DNA of 64,000 nt, from the NCBI RefSeq assembly GCF_007273535.1, contig NZ_RIBP01000004.1, positions 1,154,001 to 1,218,000 of the forward strand, in the 5' to 3' direction. Positions 55,784 through 64,000 of the stretch are shown here, piece by piece. Position 1 is the first letter of the stretch. Each line of letters begins with the position of its first letter. The notes under the pieces were generated by a model. That model saw only the letters and a program-made list of their open reading frames with translations, was not told where the DNA came from and did not search any database. The translations under genes and the position numbers were made by a program. The stretch comes from Niallia circulans (lineage in GTDB: Bacteria; Bacillota; Bacilli; Bacillales; Cytobacillaceae).

Positions 55784-55877
55784 ATCTTGGCAGCCCGGCG
55801 GCCATAATAGTTGCTGCTCCTCTTAGGTCCGTGACTTTGCGTCTTTTACTTTCGTAAAATTTGCCTTTTGACAAGAT
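55784..55877 (-). promoter_or_regulatory. c-di-GMP-I riboswitch (GEMM-I), orphan
   Basis: On the minus strand the GEMM-I core reads in order GGCAAA, a hairpin TTTTAC-GAAA-GTAAAA with a GNRA loop, then GACGCAAAG, TCACGGACCTAAG, and after a variable stem GGCCGCCGGGCTGCC. The closing helix pairs ATCTT with AAGAT and GGCA with TGCC. This is the class I cyclic di-GMP riboswitch layout. Downstream on this strand (positions below 55784) there is no gene: the sequence runs antisense into the end of the secretion operon. Confidence 0.87.
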
Positions 55878-55888
55878 ATTCATATATG

Positions 55889-56053
55889 TTAGTTTTCTTC
55901 TTCAGAGAAGCTGTTCTGTTGTTGTTTATCGTAGATGGAAATGGCTTCTTTTAATAGGTGAATGTCTTTTTCGATTACCTTTTTGATAAGGTAATCAGGG
56001 CATCTGTTGTGATCATCTAATAAGCGCGCAAGCTCCCTTTTTACTAGCTGCAA
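55889..56053 (-). CDS. Possible 54-residue protein of unknown function
   Basis: From a TTG at 56053 behind AAGGAAG the frame reads LQLVKRELARLLDDHNRC, then PDYLIKKVIEKDIHLLKEA and an acidic Gln/Glu-rich end. The composition looks protein-like (two amphipathic helices). A longer version from an ATG at 56092 lacks a binding site. I do not recognise the family. It lies upstream of the c-di-GMP riboswitch on the same strand, but the riboswitch follows it and cannot control it by the usual mechanism. Confidence 0.45.
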   Translation of the reverse strand: MQLVKRELARLLDDHNRCPDYLIKKVIEKDIHLLKEAISIYDKQQQNSFSEEEN

Positions 56054-56239
56054 ACAAGACCACTTCCTTAATTTGGAGTTGCATGAATTCATTATGACTT
56101 ATTATGACCATCTTGAAAAGTATTCATTCGTATTTTGGTGAAAATAGTAAAATTAGTGTTCGTTGTTTCGTACTGTATAAACATCATTCCATTCAGGAAA
56201 TCTAATAAAATCGATAAACTTTAATAGAAGGAGTCTGTG

Positions 56240-57136
56240 ATGATGAAAATATTGGATTGTGTAATCATCGGCGGAGGAATCGCCGGCCTGCAGGCAGCTA
56301 TCCAGCTCGGCAGGTATAAACATCATGTATTGGTTATAGATTCGGAAGTAGGCAGGTCTATTCTTTGCAAGAGCTATCATAACATACTTGGCTATCCAGA
56401 CGGGATAAGCGGTACTGAACTACGCCAAAAAGGGAAGCAGCAGGCAGAAAGCCTTGGCGTTGAGTTTCTATCTACAACTGCAACTAATGTAGAAAATGAG
56501 GATGGTTATTTTATGATTGCTACAGAAGCAGGAAAATATAAAGCGAAGAGATTGCTGCTTGCAACGGGTATTATTGACAATATCCCGCCATTTGCCGAGC
56601 TATATCCTTGTTTAGGTATCAGTGTGTATTTATGTCCAGATTGTGATGGGTATGAGGTCAAGAATAAAAGGACCATTGTTATCGGCAATGGAAAAGTTGG
56701 GGCAAATATGGCGTTAACCTTGACGTATTGGACGAAGGAGCTTATTTATGTTAACCACGGCGGAGAAGCAATCGATGAGGAACTTCAGAAGAAGCTTGCT
56801 GAACAAAACATCCCTGTTATCGATAAGAAAATCAACAAAGTGGAAGCAGATGGGTCAAGCTTGAAGGGCTTCACTTTAGATGATGGGGAGTTTTTGGAAG
56901 GGGAGCATGGGTTTATTGCGTTTGGGGGCAATATCGTCAAATCAGAGCTTGCCAAACAGCTCGGTGTTGAGATATTAGAGAATAACCATATTCCTGTTAA
57001 CGGCAGAACGAAAATGACAAGTGTAGAAAATGTGTGGGCGGCAGGTGATATTGTTGCCCATTCAGAGCAAGTGACAATTGCCATGGGCGACGGCTCACAG
57101 GCTGCCATATGGATTCATAAATCGTTGTTAAACTAA
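56240..57136 (+). CDS. Thioredoxin-reductase-like NAD(P)/FAD oxidoreductase
   Basis: 298 residues with FAD motif VIIGGGIAGLQAA, NAD(P) motif VIGNGKVGANMAL and the second FAD motif VENVWAAGDI. The redox pair is Cys132-Pro-Asp-Cys135 in YLCPDCDGYE, where thioredoxin reductases usually have CATC or CAVC. It may reduce a thioredoxin-like or other disulfide partner. The ATG at 56240 follows AAGGAG; a GTG at 56237 is an alternative. Confidence 0.85.
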   Translation: MMKILDCVIIGGGIAGLQAAIQLGRYKHHVLVIDSEVGRSILCKSYHNILGYPDGISGTELRQKGKQQAESLGVEFLSTTATNVENEDGYFMIATEAGKYKAKRLLLATGIIDNIPPFAELYPCLGISVYLCPDCDGYEVKNKRTIVIGNGKVGANMALTLTYWTKELIYVNHGGEAIDEELQKKLAEQNIPVIDKKINKVEADGSSLKGFTLDDGEFLEGEHGFIAFGGNIVKSELAKQLGVEILENNHIPVNGRTKMTSVENVWAAGDIVAHSEQVTIAMGDGSQAAIWIHKSLLN

Positions 57137-57138
57137 TG

Positions 57139-57188
57139 AAGAAACCCTCCTGATGTAGAGATGTGACTCTACATCAGGAGGGTTTCTT
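57139..57188. terminator. Long bidirectional terminator
   Basis: A perfect 22-bp stem (57139-57160 with 57167-57188) with a 6-base loop. It begins AAGAAACCCTCC and ends GGAGGGTTTCTT, between convergent genes. Both sides lack long T-runs beyond TTTCTT, but position and strength fit termination for both genes. Confidence 0.75.
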
Positions 57189-57189
57189 A

Positions 57190-57912
57190 TTAAAGGGTTG
57201 CTCTGTAAACGCGGTATCCAATAATATTTCCATAAGTATAAAGAATGTGAGCATGCTCAGTCAGTTTATTTTCCATCTCTAAATTCCTTGTAACATGAAC
57301 ATCCATTTCTTCTTCTTCGCCTTCAATGTTTGCAAACATATGGGAATAGACGGTGTGTGACAGCTTGATTTCCACATTCGTAAAGCCAGCAGCAGCTAAG
57401 TTTTGCACCCATTCTCCTTCAGAATATACCTTCTCTATTCCATAAACTGATCTCATATTATTTTGTTCTAATGGTGTTAGCTCTCTTTCAGAAGTCATTT
57501 CCAAGGCAAGTACGACACCGTTAGGCTTCAGGACACGCTTAAGCTCGTTTAAGGAATGGCGAATATCTGTAAAAATAAGCACAGATTCTACAAGGATGAT
57601 GTCAAAGCTTCCATCAGGAAAAGGCAGTTTCTCAATACTACCTTGCACTAGATTAATGGGCAGATTTTCTCTGTGAAAACGGTTTGCGGCCCTTTTTACC
57701 ATTGTTGGATGGAGGTCAATGCTTGTGACTGAACAAGGGTAATGCTTTTTAATAAAAGCTGAGGTTTGCCCTGTCCCGCATCCAGCATCTAACAGGCTTG
57801 TTGCTGATGTGATTTTTTCCTGCTGCAGCAAGTATCTAGTTAAGGAAAGCCCGCCAGGATGGGCTCCATTAACTCCGTAATAAGCAAGTGCATCTTGATA
57901 AGATGGTTTCAT
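57190..57912 (-). CDS. Class I SAM-dependent methyltransferase
   Basis: 240 residues with SAM-binding motif LLDAGCGTGQTSAFI, acidic motif SIDLHPTMV, PFPDGSFDIILVESVL (motif IV region) and LKRVLKPNGVVLALEM, typical of methyltransferase 11-type enzymes. The ATG at 57912 follows GGAGGAATAAAG, so an in-frame start 27 codons further upstream is not used. The substrate is unknown. It is monocistronic and convergent with the reductase-like gene. Confidence 0.86.
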   Translation of the reverse strand: MKPSYQDALAYYGVNGAHPGGLSLTRYLLQQEKITSATSLLDAGCGTGQTSAFIKKHYPCSVTSIDLHPTMVKRAANRFHRENLPINLVQGSIEKLPFPDGSFDIILVESVLIFTDIRHSLNELKRVLKPNGVVLALEMTSERELTPLEQNNMRSVYGIEKVYSEGEWVQNLAAAGFTNVEIKLSHTVYSHMFANIEGEEEEMDVHVTRNLEMENKLTEHAHILYTYGNIIGYRVYRATL

Positions 57913-58079
57913 CTTTATTCCTCCAATAGTCAGGAATCGCATTCGCTCCCTTTGATTAAGGCAGCTTTCCAATACTATATGGCATATCGGCAAATTGGTT
58001 CTGATTATTGCACCAAAGGTCTATAAGGTTACGTTATAATGAGAAAAAGAGTGAAGAGTCAGACAGGAGCTGAAATGCA

Positions 58080-58556
58080 ATGGCAAAAGGAAAAACGAAT
58101 GCAATGCGCATTCTCGACGGTCTCCACATCTCCTATACCACCCATTCCTATGAAAATAAGGATGGAAAAATTGACGGCATTTCTGTAGCTGAAAAAATAG
58201 GTGTCGACAAAAGGCAGGTATTTAAAACACTTGTATTACAAGATGGGGGAAAGGAGCCGTATGTATTCATTATCCCAGTCCAAGATGAGCTTGATTTGAA
58301 AAAGGCGGCAAAAGCAGTGCAAGCAAAAAAAGTCGAGATGGCGCCTGTTAAGGATATCCAAAAGCTAACAGGTTATATAAGAGGTGGCTGCTCACCGATC
58401 GGCATGAAGAAAAAATATCAAACAATTCTTGATGACAGTGCAGAGGGGTTGCCATCTATTGTTGTGAGCGGCGGTAAGATTGGCTTACAGATGGAACTGG
58501 AAGTAAGTGACCTTATTCAAGCAACAGACGCAGCAATAGAGAATGTTCTTTCATAA
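58080..58556 (+). CDS. ybaK: Cys-tRNA(Pro) deacylase YbaK family
   Basis: Trans-editing enzyme that removes cysteine mischarged on tRNA(Pro). 158 residues with the family blocks GISVAEKIGVDKRQVFKTL (with the conserved Lys), YVFIIPVQDELDLKKAAKA and the C-terminal GGCSPIGMKKK and VSGGKIGLQMEL. AGGAG precedes the ATG. Confidence 0.92.
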   Translation: MAKGKTNAMRILDGLHISYTTHSYENKDGKIDGISVAEKIGVDKRQVFKTLVLQDGGKEPYVFIIPVQDELDLKKAAKAVQAKKVEMAPVKDIQKLTGYIRGGCSPIGMKKKYQTILDDSAEGLPSIVVSGGKIGLQMELEVSDLIQATDAAIENVLS

Positions 58557-58623
58557 AAAGCACAACTTTTCCTTCTGGGCATAGCATATGGAAAGATAAA
58601 TGCCCAGAAGGAGTGCAAAATCC

Positions 58624-59523
58624 ATGTATCCAGAATATCCGTATTATAATCACAAGCAAGAAACTAAGAATACGCCAATTGCTTTTCCGCCACAGCATCA
58701 GAATAGAATGCCAGGCTTTGAATATGAAATGAATCCACGGCCAATTTCCGAGAATCCTAACTATAAAGGCAGCGGCAAGCTAAAGGGAAAAGTAGCGATA
58801 ATAACTGGCGGGGACAGCGGTATTGGCAGGGCAGCGGCATATGCCTTCGTAAAGGAAGGTGCAAAGGTCGTTATTGTTTACTTAAATGAACACAGAGATG
58901 CCCAAGAAACAGAGCAGAGAATCAGCCAGCTTGGTGGAGAGAGCCTGTTCATCGCGGCAGATCTCAGAGTCGAGGAAAATGCTGCAGTTGTCGCACAGCA
59001 AGCAATCCAGCGCTTTGGAAAAATTGATATATTAGTCAATAATCACGCTGTCCAATTTGTACAAAAAAGCATTCTTGATATAACGAAGGAACAATTAACC
59101 AATACCTTTGAAACAAATATATTCTCATTTTTTTACTTAATAAAAGCAGTTCTGCCTCATTTAAAGGAAGGAAGCTCGATCATTAATACGACCTCTGTTA
59201 CGGCATATGAGGGGAATAAGGATTTAATCGATTATTCGGCAACAAAGGGAGCTATTCTTACATTGACGAGATCATTGTCGATGTCATTGGCAAAAAAGAA
59301 AATCAGAGTGAATGCCATTGCGCCAGGACCGATTTGGACACCGCTAATTCCAGCCAGCTTTTCTGAAAAGAATGTTATGACATTCGGGACAGATACGCCA
59401 TGGAAAAGGGCAGGCCAGCCTTTTGAGCTCGCACCTGCTTATGTTTATTTAGCGTCAGATGACTCTGGCTACACTACAGGTGAAGTAATTCATATAAATG
59501 GCGGTCAGATGATAACGACATAA
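58624..59523 (+). CDS. Short-chain dehydrogenase/reductase (YhxC/YhxD-like)
   Basis: 299 residues: a roughly 50-residue Pro-rich N-terminal extension (PGFEYEMNPRP, KGSGKLKGKV), then a classical SDR with GGDSGIGRAAA, VNNHAVQF, catalytic Ser in INTTSVTAYEG and Tyr-x3-Lys in YSATKGA, ending GEVIHINGGQMITT. The extension is typical of the stress-related YhxC/YhxD/GSP39 group. The ATG at 58624 follows AGAAGGAGTG. The substrate is unknown. Confidence 0.9.
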   Translation: MYPEYPYYNHKQETKNTPIAFPPQHQNRMPGFEYEMNPRPISENPNYKGSGKLKGKVAIITGGDSGIGRAAAYAFVKEGAKVVIVYLNEHRDAQETEQRISQLGGESLFIAADLRVEENAAVVAQQAIQRFGKIDILVNNHAVQFVQKSILDITKEQLTNTFETNIFSFFYLIKAVLPHLKEGSSIINTTSVTAYEGNKDLIDYSATKGAILTLTRSLSMSLAKKKIRVNAIAPGPIWTPLIPASFSEKNVMTFGTDTPWKRAGQPFELAPAYVYLASDDSGYTTGEVIHINGGQMITT

Positions 59524-59533
59524 TATTAGCAGC

Positions 59534-59570
59534 AAAAAAAGATGAGGAGGTTTATGCCTCATCTTTTTTT
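59534..59570. terminator. Bidirectional terminator between the SDR gene and cydC
   Basis: AAAAAAAGATGAGG pairs with CCTCATCTTTTTTT. It overlaps the 3' end of cydC and has an A-run and T-run for both directions. Confidence 0.9.
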
Positions 59571-61294
59571 AATAGAAAATCTGGATGATCCAGTTCATAA
59601 AACTGTCTATAACGTTCGTTTCCAAGCAGCTCTTGATGTGTACCTCTCATTACAATGTCGCCTACTTCCATAAATATGATTTCGTCCATCTGTTCCACCC
59701 CAACTAAGTGGTGGGTAATCCAGATGATTGATTTTCCTGTTAAGGAGGCAAAAATGGTCTGAAGCAGCTCCTTTTCTGTCCGTGGGTCCAAGCTTGCATT
59801 TGGTTCATCTAAGATGACAACAGGTGTGTCTTTTAAGAGAATTCTAGCTAAAGCAACACGCTGTCTTTCACCACCAGAAAAGCGCTGGCCTGTTTCCTGC
59901 ATAAAGGTATCAAGTCCTTCTGGCAGTTTGTTCACTAAGTCTTGCAGCTGTGCTAGTTTAATTGCCTCATTCAACTCAGTTTCCCCAGCACTATCTGAGC
60001 CTAACAGCAAATTATTTCTTAGTGTTGTATCGAATAGATGGGGACTTTGATTTAACACAGAAATAATGGCTGAAGTATCCACCTGAAGAAGACCAGCATC
60101 TTTCCCGTTGTAGGTTACCTTTCCATCCTTTGTGGCAATAACCCCCTGGATAAGCTTTAGCAATGTTGATTTTCCTGCACCACTTCTGCCAATTACAGCA
60201 ATTCTTTTTCCTTGAGGGATATCTATATTAACTTTTTGGACAGAGGGGGTATGCTCTTTCTCATAGGTATAAGAGACATTTTCCAGTTTAATATGGATAG
60301 AGTTTTCCTTTGGCATCAATTTGTGCGGAGTAGCTTTATTTTCAGAGCCTTCCAACCCCTTTAGCCTATTTAATGAATCTTGATATCCTGGTATTCTCTC
60401 AAACGCTTCGGAAACAACTAGAAAGGCGTCCAGTATTGGCAGTGCAACTAAAACAATGGCAGCAATCATCGCAACAGGTATATGTCCCTTTGCATATTGT
60501 TCTGCCGCCCAAAATAGCAATGAGGTAATTACTAATGCTGAAACTGCCTGCTGGGCAAAATTGCGCCATCTTGAAAAGCTGGTCAGTTTGTTGTTTACAT
60601 CTGCTGCTAAGGCTTCATCTCTTTCATAGGAAGAGATAAAGCTGTTTGAACGGCCGCTGATAACCCAGTCTGTTATACCTAGAATACTGTCCGTCAGCTT
60701 TTGGTAAAGGCCGTTTCTGCGCTGTTTATATTCTGTTTGATTTTTCTTCATTAACAGCAGGGAGAAAACTGGAAATGCAATAAGTAACAGCGCTAAATAA
60801 AATGCCATAAGTATGGCAAAAGGGATATCAAGGATACCGATAGCACAAATTGTCATGATATATAAAACACATGCAGCTATTGTCGGGAAAATCGTCCTTA
60901 AATAAATATACTGAAGCTGTTCGATATCCTCGGCAAGAATGCCAAGCATATCACCCATTTTGAAGCGGCTCTTAATGAAAAGTGCCTGTGGCTCCAAGAT
61001 TCCATATAGCTTTATACGCATTTTCGATAGTATTCTTAAAACAGCATCATGGCCTGCGAGTCTTTCTAAATAGCTGAACACAGCACGGCTGATTCCAAAT
61101 GCTCTTACACCTACAATTGGAATGTACACCATAAGAATGTTTTCAATCGGCATGGCAGACCTGCTGATTAAATAGCCTGAAGTAAAGGTGAGCATCGCTC
61201 CTGTGCCCAGTGCTAATATGCTTAATAGGAGAATGAGGATAATTCGTCCAGCATTCTCTTTCATAAATGGCAATATCCATTTGTCTTCTCTCAT
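59552..61294 (-). CDS. cydC: Heterodimeric ABC exporter subunit for cytochrome bd assembly (CydC)
   Basis: 580 residues: six membrane segments followed by an ATPase with Walker A GRSGAGKST, signature FSGGERQRVAL and Walker B VVILDEPNASLDP. With its partner it moves thiols or heme-related cargo needed to mature cytochrome bd. In the B. subtilis naming it is the fourth gene of cydABCD (called cydD there); here I follow the E. coli-based naming. It starts 14 bases after cydD and closes the operon. Confidence 0.9.
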   Translation of the reverse strand: MREDKWILPFMKENAGRIILILLLSILALGTGAMLTFTSGYLISRSAMPIENILMVYIPIVGVRAFGISRAVFSYLERLAGHDAVLRILSKMRIKLYGILEPQALFIKSRFKMGDMLGILAEDIEQLQYIYLRTIFPTIAACVLYIMTICAIGILDIPFAILMAFYLALLLIAFPVFSLLLMKKNQTEYKQRRNGLYQKLTDSILGITDWVISGRSNSFISSYERDEALAADVNNKLTSFSRWRNFAQQAVSALVITSLLFWAAEQYAKGHIPVAMIAAIVLVALPILDAFLVVSEAFERIPGYQDSLNRLKGLEGSENKATPHKLMPKENSIHIKLENVSYTYEKEHTPSVQKVNIDIPQGKRIAVIGRSGAGKSTLLKLIQGVIATKDGKVTYNGKDAGLLQVDTSAIISVLNQSPHLFDTTLRNNLLLGSDSAGETELNEAIKLAQLQDLVNKLPEGLDTFMQETGQRFSGGERQRVALARILLKDTPVVILDEPNASLDPRTEKELLQTIFASLTGKSIIWITHHLVGVEQMDEIIFMEVGDIVMRGTHQELLGNERYRQFYELDHPDFLLKKDEA

Positions 61295-61308
61295 GATTAG
61301 CAGCTCCT

Positions 61309-63009
61309 TTATTGAATCAGCAGCCTGTAATAGCAGCCTTTTGCCGCTACAAGCTCTTCGTGTGTGCCGGTTTCAACTATTTTTCCGTTATCCAGTACTA
61401 GGATTTGATCCATATTCTTCATCCAGTGAAGGCGATGTGTTGCAAGGAAAACAAGTCTATTCTCAAACAATGGCAGCATCGTCTCTTTTAACTCAAATTC
61501 TGTTTCAATATCTAAGTGTGACGTTGGTTCGTCCAACAGCATCACTTTTCGGTCTGTCAGAAAGGCTCTAGCCAAGGCAATTCGCTGTTCTTGTCCGCCG
61601 CTAAGTGTTCTGCCGCCATCACCAAGCATTTCATCAAGGCCGTTCGGAAGGGATAGATATACTGTTTCCAAGCCTGTTGCTCTCAATGCAGCCTCAATTT
61701 CATCATCCTCTGCTCCAGGCTGGTAAAAGGCAATATTCTCTCTGAGTGTCATGCTAAATATATATGGAGATTGTGGTATATAGACTGTTTTTTGTCGCCA
61801 TTCCTCAGTCATAAGACTTGGTATTTCCTTGTTGTTTATAAGAATCTCACCTTCTGTATTACTCGTAAAGCCGCTGAGTAAATCAATTAGGGTTGATTTC
61901 CCTGCGCCGCTTTCGCCGACAATACCGACCTTTTTACAGCCTGAAATTTGAAAGGATAGACTCTCGAGAGTGAGATTTTCCGCAGTACTGTGACGATATC
62001 CTACTTGATTAAAGGTAATATTCGAAATGTCTTGCATAGCTGATACAGTAGTATTTGACATGCTATTGCTTTCTTCGCGAAGGATTGCCAAAATGGATTC
62101 GCCTGCTTCTTTTCCGTTTAAAGTGGCATGATAGTCTGCGCCGACCATCCTTACTGGAAGAAAATATTCTGGTGCCATAATTAAAATCATTAATGCAGGC
62201 AGCAGCAGCAAGTCACCGCCAATAAGGCGTACACCTAAATTAACTGCTACAGAAGCAACAGATAATGACGTGAAAAAGTCCAGTGAAAAGGAGGATAAAA
62301 AGGCGACACGAAGTGTTTTCATCGTGGCAGTCCGATATTGCTCACTTACTTTTTCAATATTGTCACTGTGTTTTTTACTTTTTCCTAGAAATTTAAGTGT
62401 TTCCAATCCTCGCAATGAATCAAGGAAGTGATTGGAAAGAATTCGGTAAGTAGCAAGCTGCTTGTTCATTTGTCCCTTTGCGGCCAATCCGACGAGAATG
62501 AGGAAACCAATTAGTATCGGCATGGTGATTGTCAGGATGATGCCTGCAATCCAATCCAACCAATATACATAAAGCAATATCATTGGAGGAATGACGGAAG
62601 TTCCAACCATCCTCGGAAGAATAAGCTCAACATACGCTTTGTATTGGGAAATTCCTTCTAAAACAAGTGTCGATATGTTCCCGCTGCCTTGTTTCTTTGT
62701 ATATTTCGGTCCAAGCTCAAACAGTTTTTTTGTTAGGCGAGATCTAAGTTCTTTGCTTGTTTTTTCGGCAAAACGGGCAGAGATGCTTTGCTGGAATAAT
62801 TGAAGGAGGTGGCGTGCCAGAAATGCCAACAAGAACAATATGATGGTCTCATATTGTTCTTGAATTCCTTCTCCATTGAATAGGGAGGTGATGGCCTCTG
62901 CAAGCCATTTAGCTTGCAGAATGATGGCGACACCTTGAAAAATTGTTGCGAAAGTTAGCAATACAAGAATCGGCTTGATTCCTTTTGACTTCATTAAGTT
63001 TTTGTCCAT
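61309..63009 (-). CDS. cydD: Heterodimeric ABC exporter subunit for cytochrome bd assembly (CydD)
   Basis: 566 residues: six membrane segments, then an ATPase with Walker A GESGAGKST, signature LSGGQEQRIAL and Walker B VMLLDEPTSHLD. It pairs with CydC. It is the third gene of the operon (named cydC in B. subtilis). The ATG overlaps the cydB stop by one base, showing tight coupling. Confidence 0.9.
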   Translation of the reverse strand: MDKNLMKSKGIKPILVLLTFATIFQGVAIILQAKWLAEAITSLFNGEGIQEQYETIILFLLAFLARHLLQLFQQSISARFAEKTSKELRSRLTKKLFELGPKYTKKQGSGNISTLVLEGISQYKAYVELILPRMVGTSVIPPMILLYVYWLDWIAGIILTITMPILIGFLILVGLAAKGQMNKQLATYRILSNHFLDSLRGLETLKFLGKSKKHSDNIEKVSEQYRTATMKTLRVAFLSSFSLDFFTSLSVASVAVNLGVRLIGGDLLLLPALMILIMAPEYFLPVRMVGADYHATLNGKEAGESILAILREESNSMSNTTVSAMQDISNITFNQVGYRHSTAENLTLESLSFQISGCKKVGIVGESGAGKSTLIDLLSGFTSNTEGEILINNKEIPSLMTEEWRQKTVYIPQSPYIFSMTLRENIAFYQPGAEDDEIEAALRATGLETVYLSLPNGLDEMLGDGGRTLSGGQEQRIALARAFLTDRKVMLLDEPTSHLDIETEFELKETMLPLFENRLVFLATHRLHWMKNMDQILVLDNGKIVETGTHEELVAAKGCYYRLLIQ

Positions 63010-64000
63010 CAGTACTCCAGATGGGACTTTTCTGTAACGCGTTTACGGAATACAATATAGCTCCAGATTTGATACCCTAGCACAAAAGGCAGCAAGGTAA
63101 GTGCGACAATGGTCATCACCGTTAAGGAGTAATGCCCGGAGGCTGCATTGGAGACCGTTAAGCTGAATGAGCTGCTGATTGAGCTAATCATCAGTCTTGG
63201 GAATAAGCCGATAAAAATAGATATAAAGGAGAGGGCGATGACAGCACCTGTCATTCCGAATGCCCAACCATCCTTTTTCCTAGATATGAAATATCCGCTA
63301 AGGACAAAAGCAATTACTCCTATTCCGAACAAGAAGGACAGGATAGTGCCTTGTCTTTCAAAGATATCCGTTTTGATATATGTCATTACAGTAAATGCGG
63401 TTAATAATATGCCTAATGGCGGCAGCAATTTTTGGCCAAGATTGCGGGCGCGGTCCTGCAAATCGCCAACAGTCCGTATTGTTGTAAACATAAGCCCGTG
63501 CACTAGACAAAGCATAAGAACTGTAAGGCCGCCTGTTAATGTATAAACATTAACGATATCGAAAAAGCCTGCATTAAGCTCCATGTTTTTGTCAATCGGC
63601 AGTCCTTGTATGAAGCAAGCAAACACAACCCCAAACAAAAGGGGAGGAAGCAGACTTCCTAAAAAAATACAGATGTCCCAACTCTTTTTCCAGATAGGGT
63701 GACTGCTCTTTGCTCGGAACTCAAAACCTGTCGCACGAATAATCAAAGCAAGCAGTACGACGACAAGCGGTGTATAAAATCCGCTGAACAGTGTCGCGTA
63801 CCAATGAGGAAAGGCAGCGAATAATGCTCCTCCTGCTGTTATCAGCCAAACCTCATTTGCGTCCCAGAATGGGCCGATTGTATTAATAAGAATGCGTCTT
63901 TCCATATCATTTCTAGCAATTAATTGTGTGGACATGCCCACACCGAAATCAAATCCTTCCAGAAAGAAGAATCCAATGAATAAGACAGCAACTAATATAA
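63009..64000 (-). CDS. cydB: Cytochrome bd oxidase subunit II, 5' end outside the window
   Basis: Quinol oxidase subunit for high-affinity oxygen respiration. The frame is open to the window edge and reads FLEGFDFGVGMSTQL, NTIGPFWDANEVWLITAGGALFAAFP and later RKKDGWAFGMTGAV, all CydB hallmarks, with about eight membrane segments. About 330 residues are visible and roughly the first dozen are missing. The cydA gene should lie just beyond 64000. The start and any Rex sites are outside the window. Confidence 0.95.
   Translation of the reverse strand, partial: ILVAVLFIGFFFLEGFDFGVGMSTQLIARNDMERRILINTIGPFWDANEVWLITAGGALFAAFPHWYATLFSGFYTPLVVVLLALIIRATGFEFRAKSSHPIWKKSWDICIFLGSLLPPLLFGVVFACFIQGLPIDKNMELNAGFFDIVNVYTLTGGLTVLMLCLVHGLMFTTIRTVGDLQDRARNLGQKLLPPLGILLTAFTVMTYIKTDIFERQGTILSFLFGIGVIAFVLSGYFISRKKDGWAFGMTGAVIALSFISIFIGLFPRLMISSISSSFSLTVSNAASGHYSLTVMTIVALTLLPFVLGYQIWSYIVFRKRVTEKSHLEY

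Noticed and set aside
55674..55883. A 69-codon open frame on the minus strand
   Set aside because: It runs straight through the c-di-GMP riboswitch and the hairpin beyond it, has no good ribosome-binding site, and its sequence is explained by the conserved RNA core.
57139..57188. A 22-bp perfect inverted repeat that could be transposon ends
   Set aside because: It is a single hairpin with a 6-base loop between convergent genes, as expected for a bidirectional terminator; there is no transposase or target duplication.
1..64000. CRISPR arrays, tRNA or rRNA genes, prophage or IS elements
   Set aside because: No regularly spaced repeats, tRNA-like cloverleaf with TTCGAATC-type arm, rRNA sequence, integrase or transposase were found.

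Overview
The window is 64 kb of a low-GC Gram-positive chromosome, most likely a Bacillaceae member. The gene set resembles Bacillus subtilis and relatives: a yko-type thiamine-precursor ECF transporter, adeR-ald, tnrA, niaP, cydBCD and a Yuk/Yue (Ess-type) type VII secretion operon. Ribosome-binding sites are strong AGGAGG types, TTG and GTG starts are common, and many genes end in a hairpin plus T-run. No rRNA, tRNA, CRISPR array, phage or insertion sequence was seen. The species cannot be fixed from the sequence.

Layout: 1-1.2 kb, the 5' part of an L-lactate permease on the minus strand. 1.46-5.4 kb, a TPP riboswitch and terminator driving tenA-ykoE-ykoD-ykoC. 5.4-7.1 kb, a trehalose PTS EIIBC gene with TreR-like operators and a cre. 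7.1-12.5 kb, a Gfo/Idh/MocA oxidoreductase, a frameshifted MATE gene, an intact MATE gene and niaP. 12.6-15.6 kb, an Ile/Leu-rich leader peptide and attenuator before a PfoR-like EIIC, then an NADH oxidase gene with four Rex-like sites. 16-24 kb, a winged-helix protein, a 3-methyladenine glycosylase and a sugar operon (PRD regulator, lactose-family PTS, mannonate dehydratase, GH1). 24-32 kb, a BASS transporter, an NAD-binding protein, a nitrate/sulfonate/taurine-type ABC importer, a YdjC-family deacetylase and adeR-ald. 32-44.6 kb, an ABC-2 exporter, a dispersed repeat, malXY with an RpiR regulator, an M20 amidohydrolase, a 45-residue orphan gene, tnrA, a split ThrE-type exporter and a GH4 gene with its RpiR regulator. 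44.8-55.75 kb, the type VII secretion operon, ending in two LXG-helper-type genes and a decayed LXG toxin remnant. 55.78-55.88 kb, a c-di-GMP-I riboswitch on the opposite strand with no gene behind it. 56.2-64 kb, a thioredoxin-reductase-like protein, a methyltransferase, ybaK, a short-chain dehydrogenase and the 3' part of the cydABCD operon.

Themes: carbohydrate uptake is heavily represented (treP, malX, a lactose/cellobiose-family PTS, GH1 and GH4 phospho-glycosidases), with cre sites at several promoters. Redox and oxygen-limitation genes recur (lctP, nox, cydBDC), and Rex-like operators are visible at the first two. Nitrogen control is represented by tnrA, with a TnrA box at its own promoter and a weaker one before the amidohydrolase. 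The least explained parts are the end of the secretion operon with the orphan riboswitch, the leader-peptide attenuator before the PfoR-like gene, and the mannonate dehydratase inside a phospho-glycoside operon.
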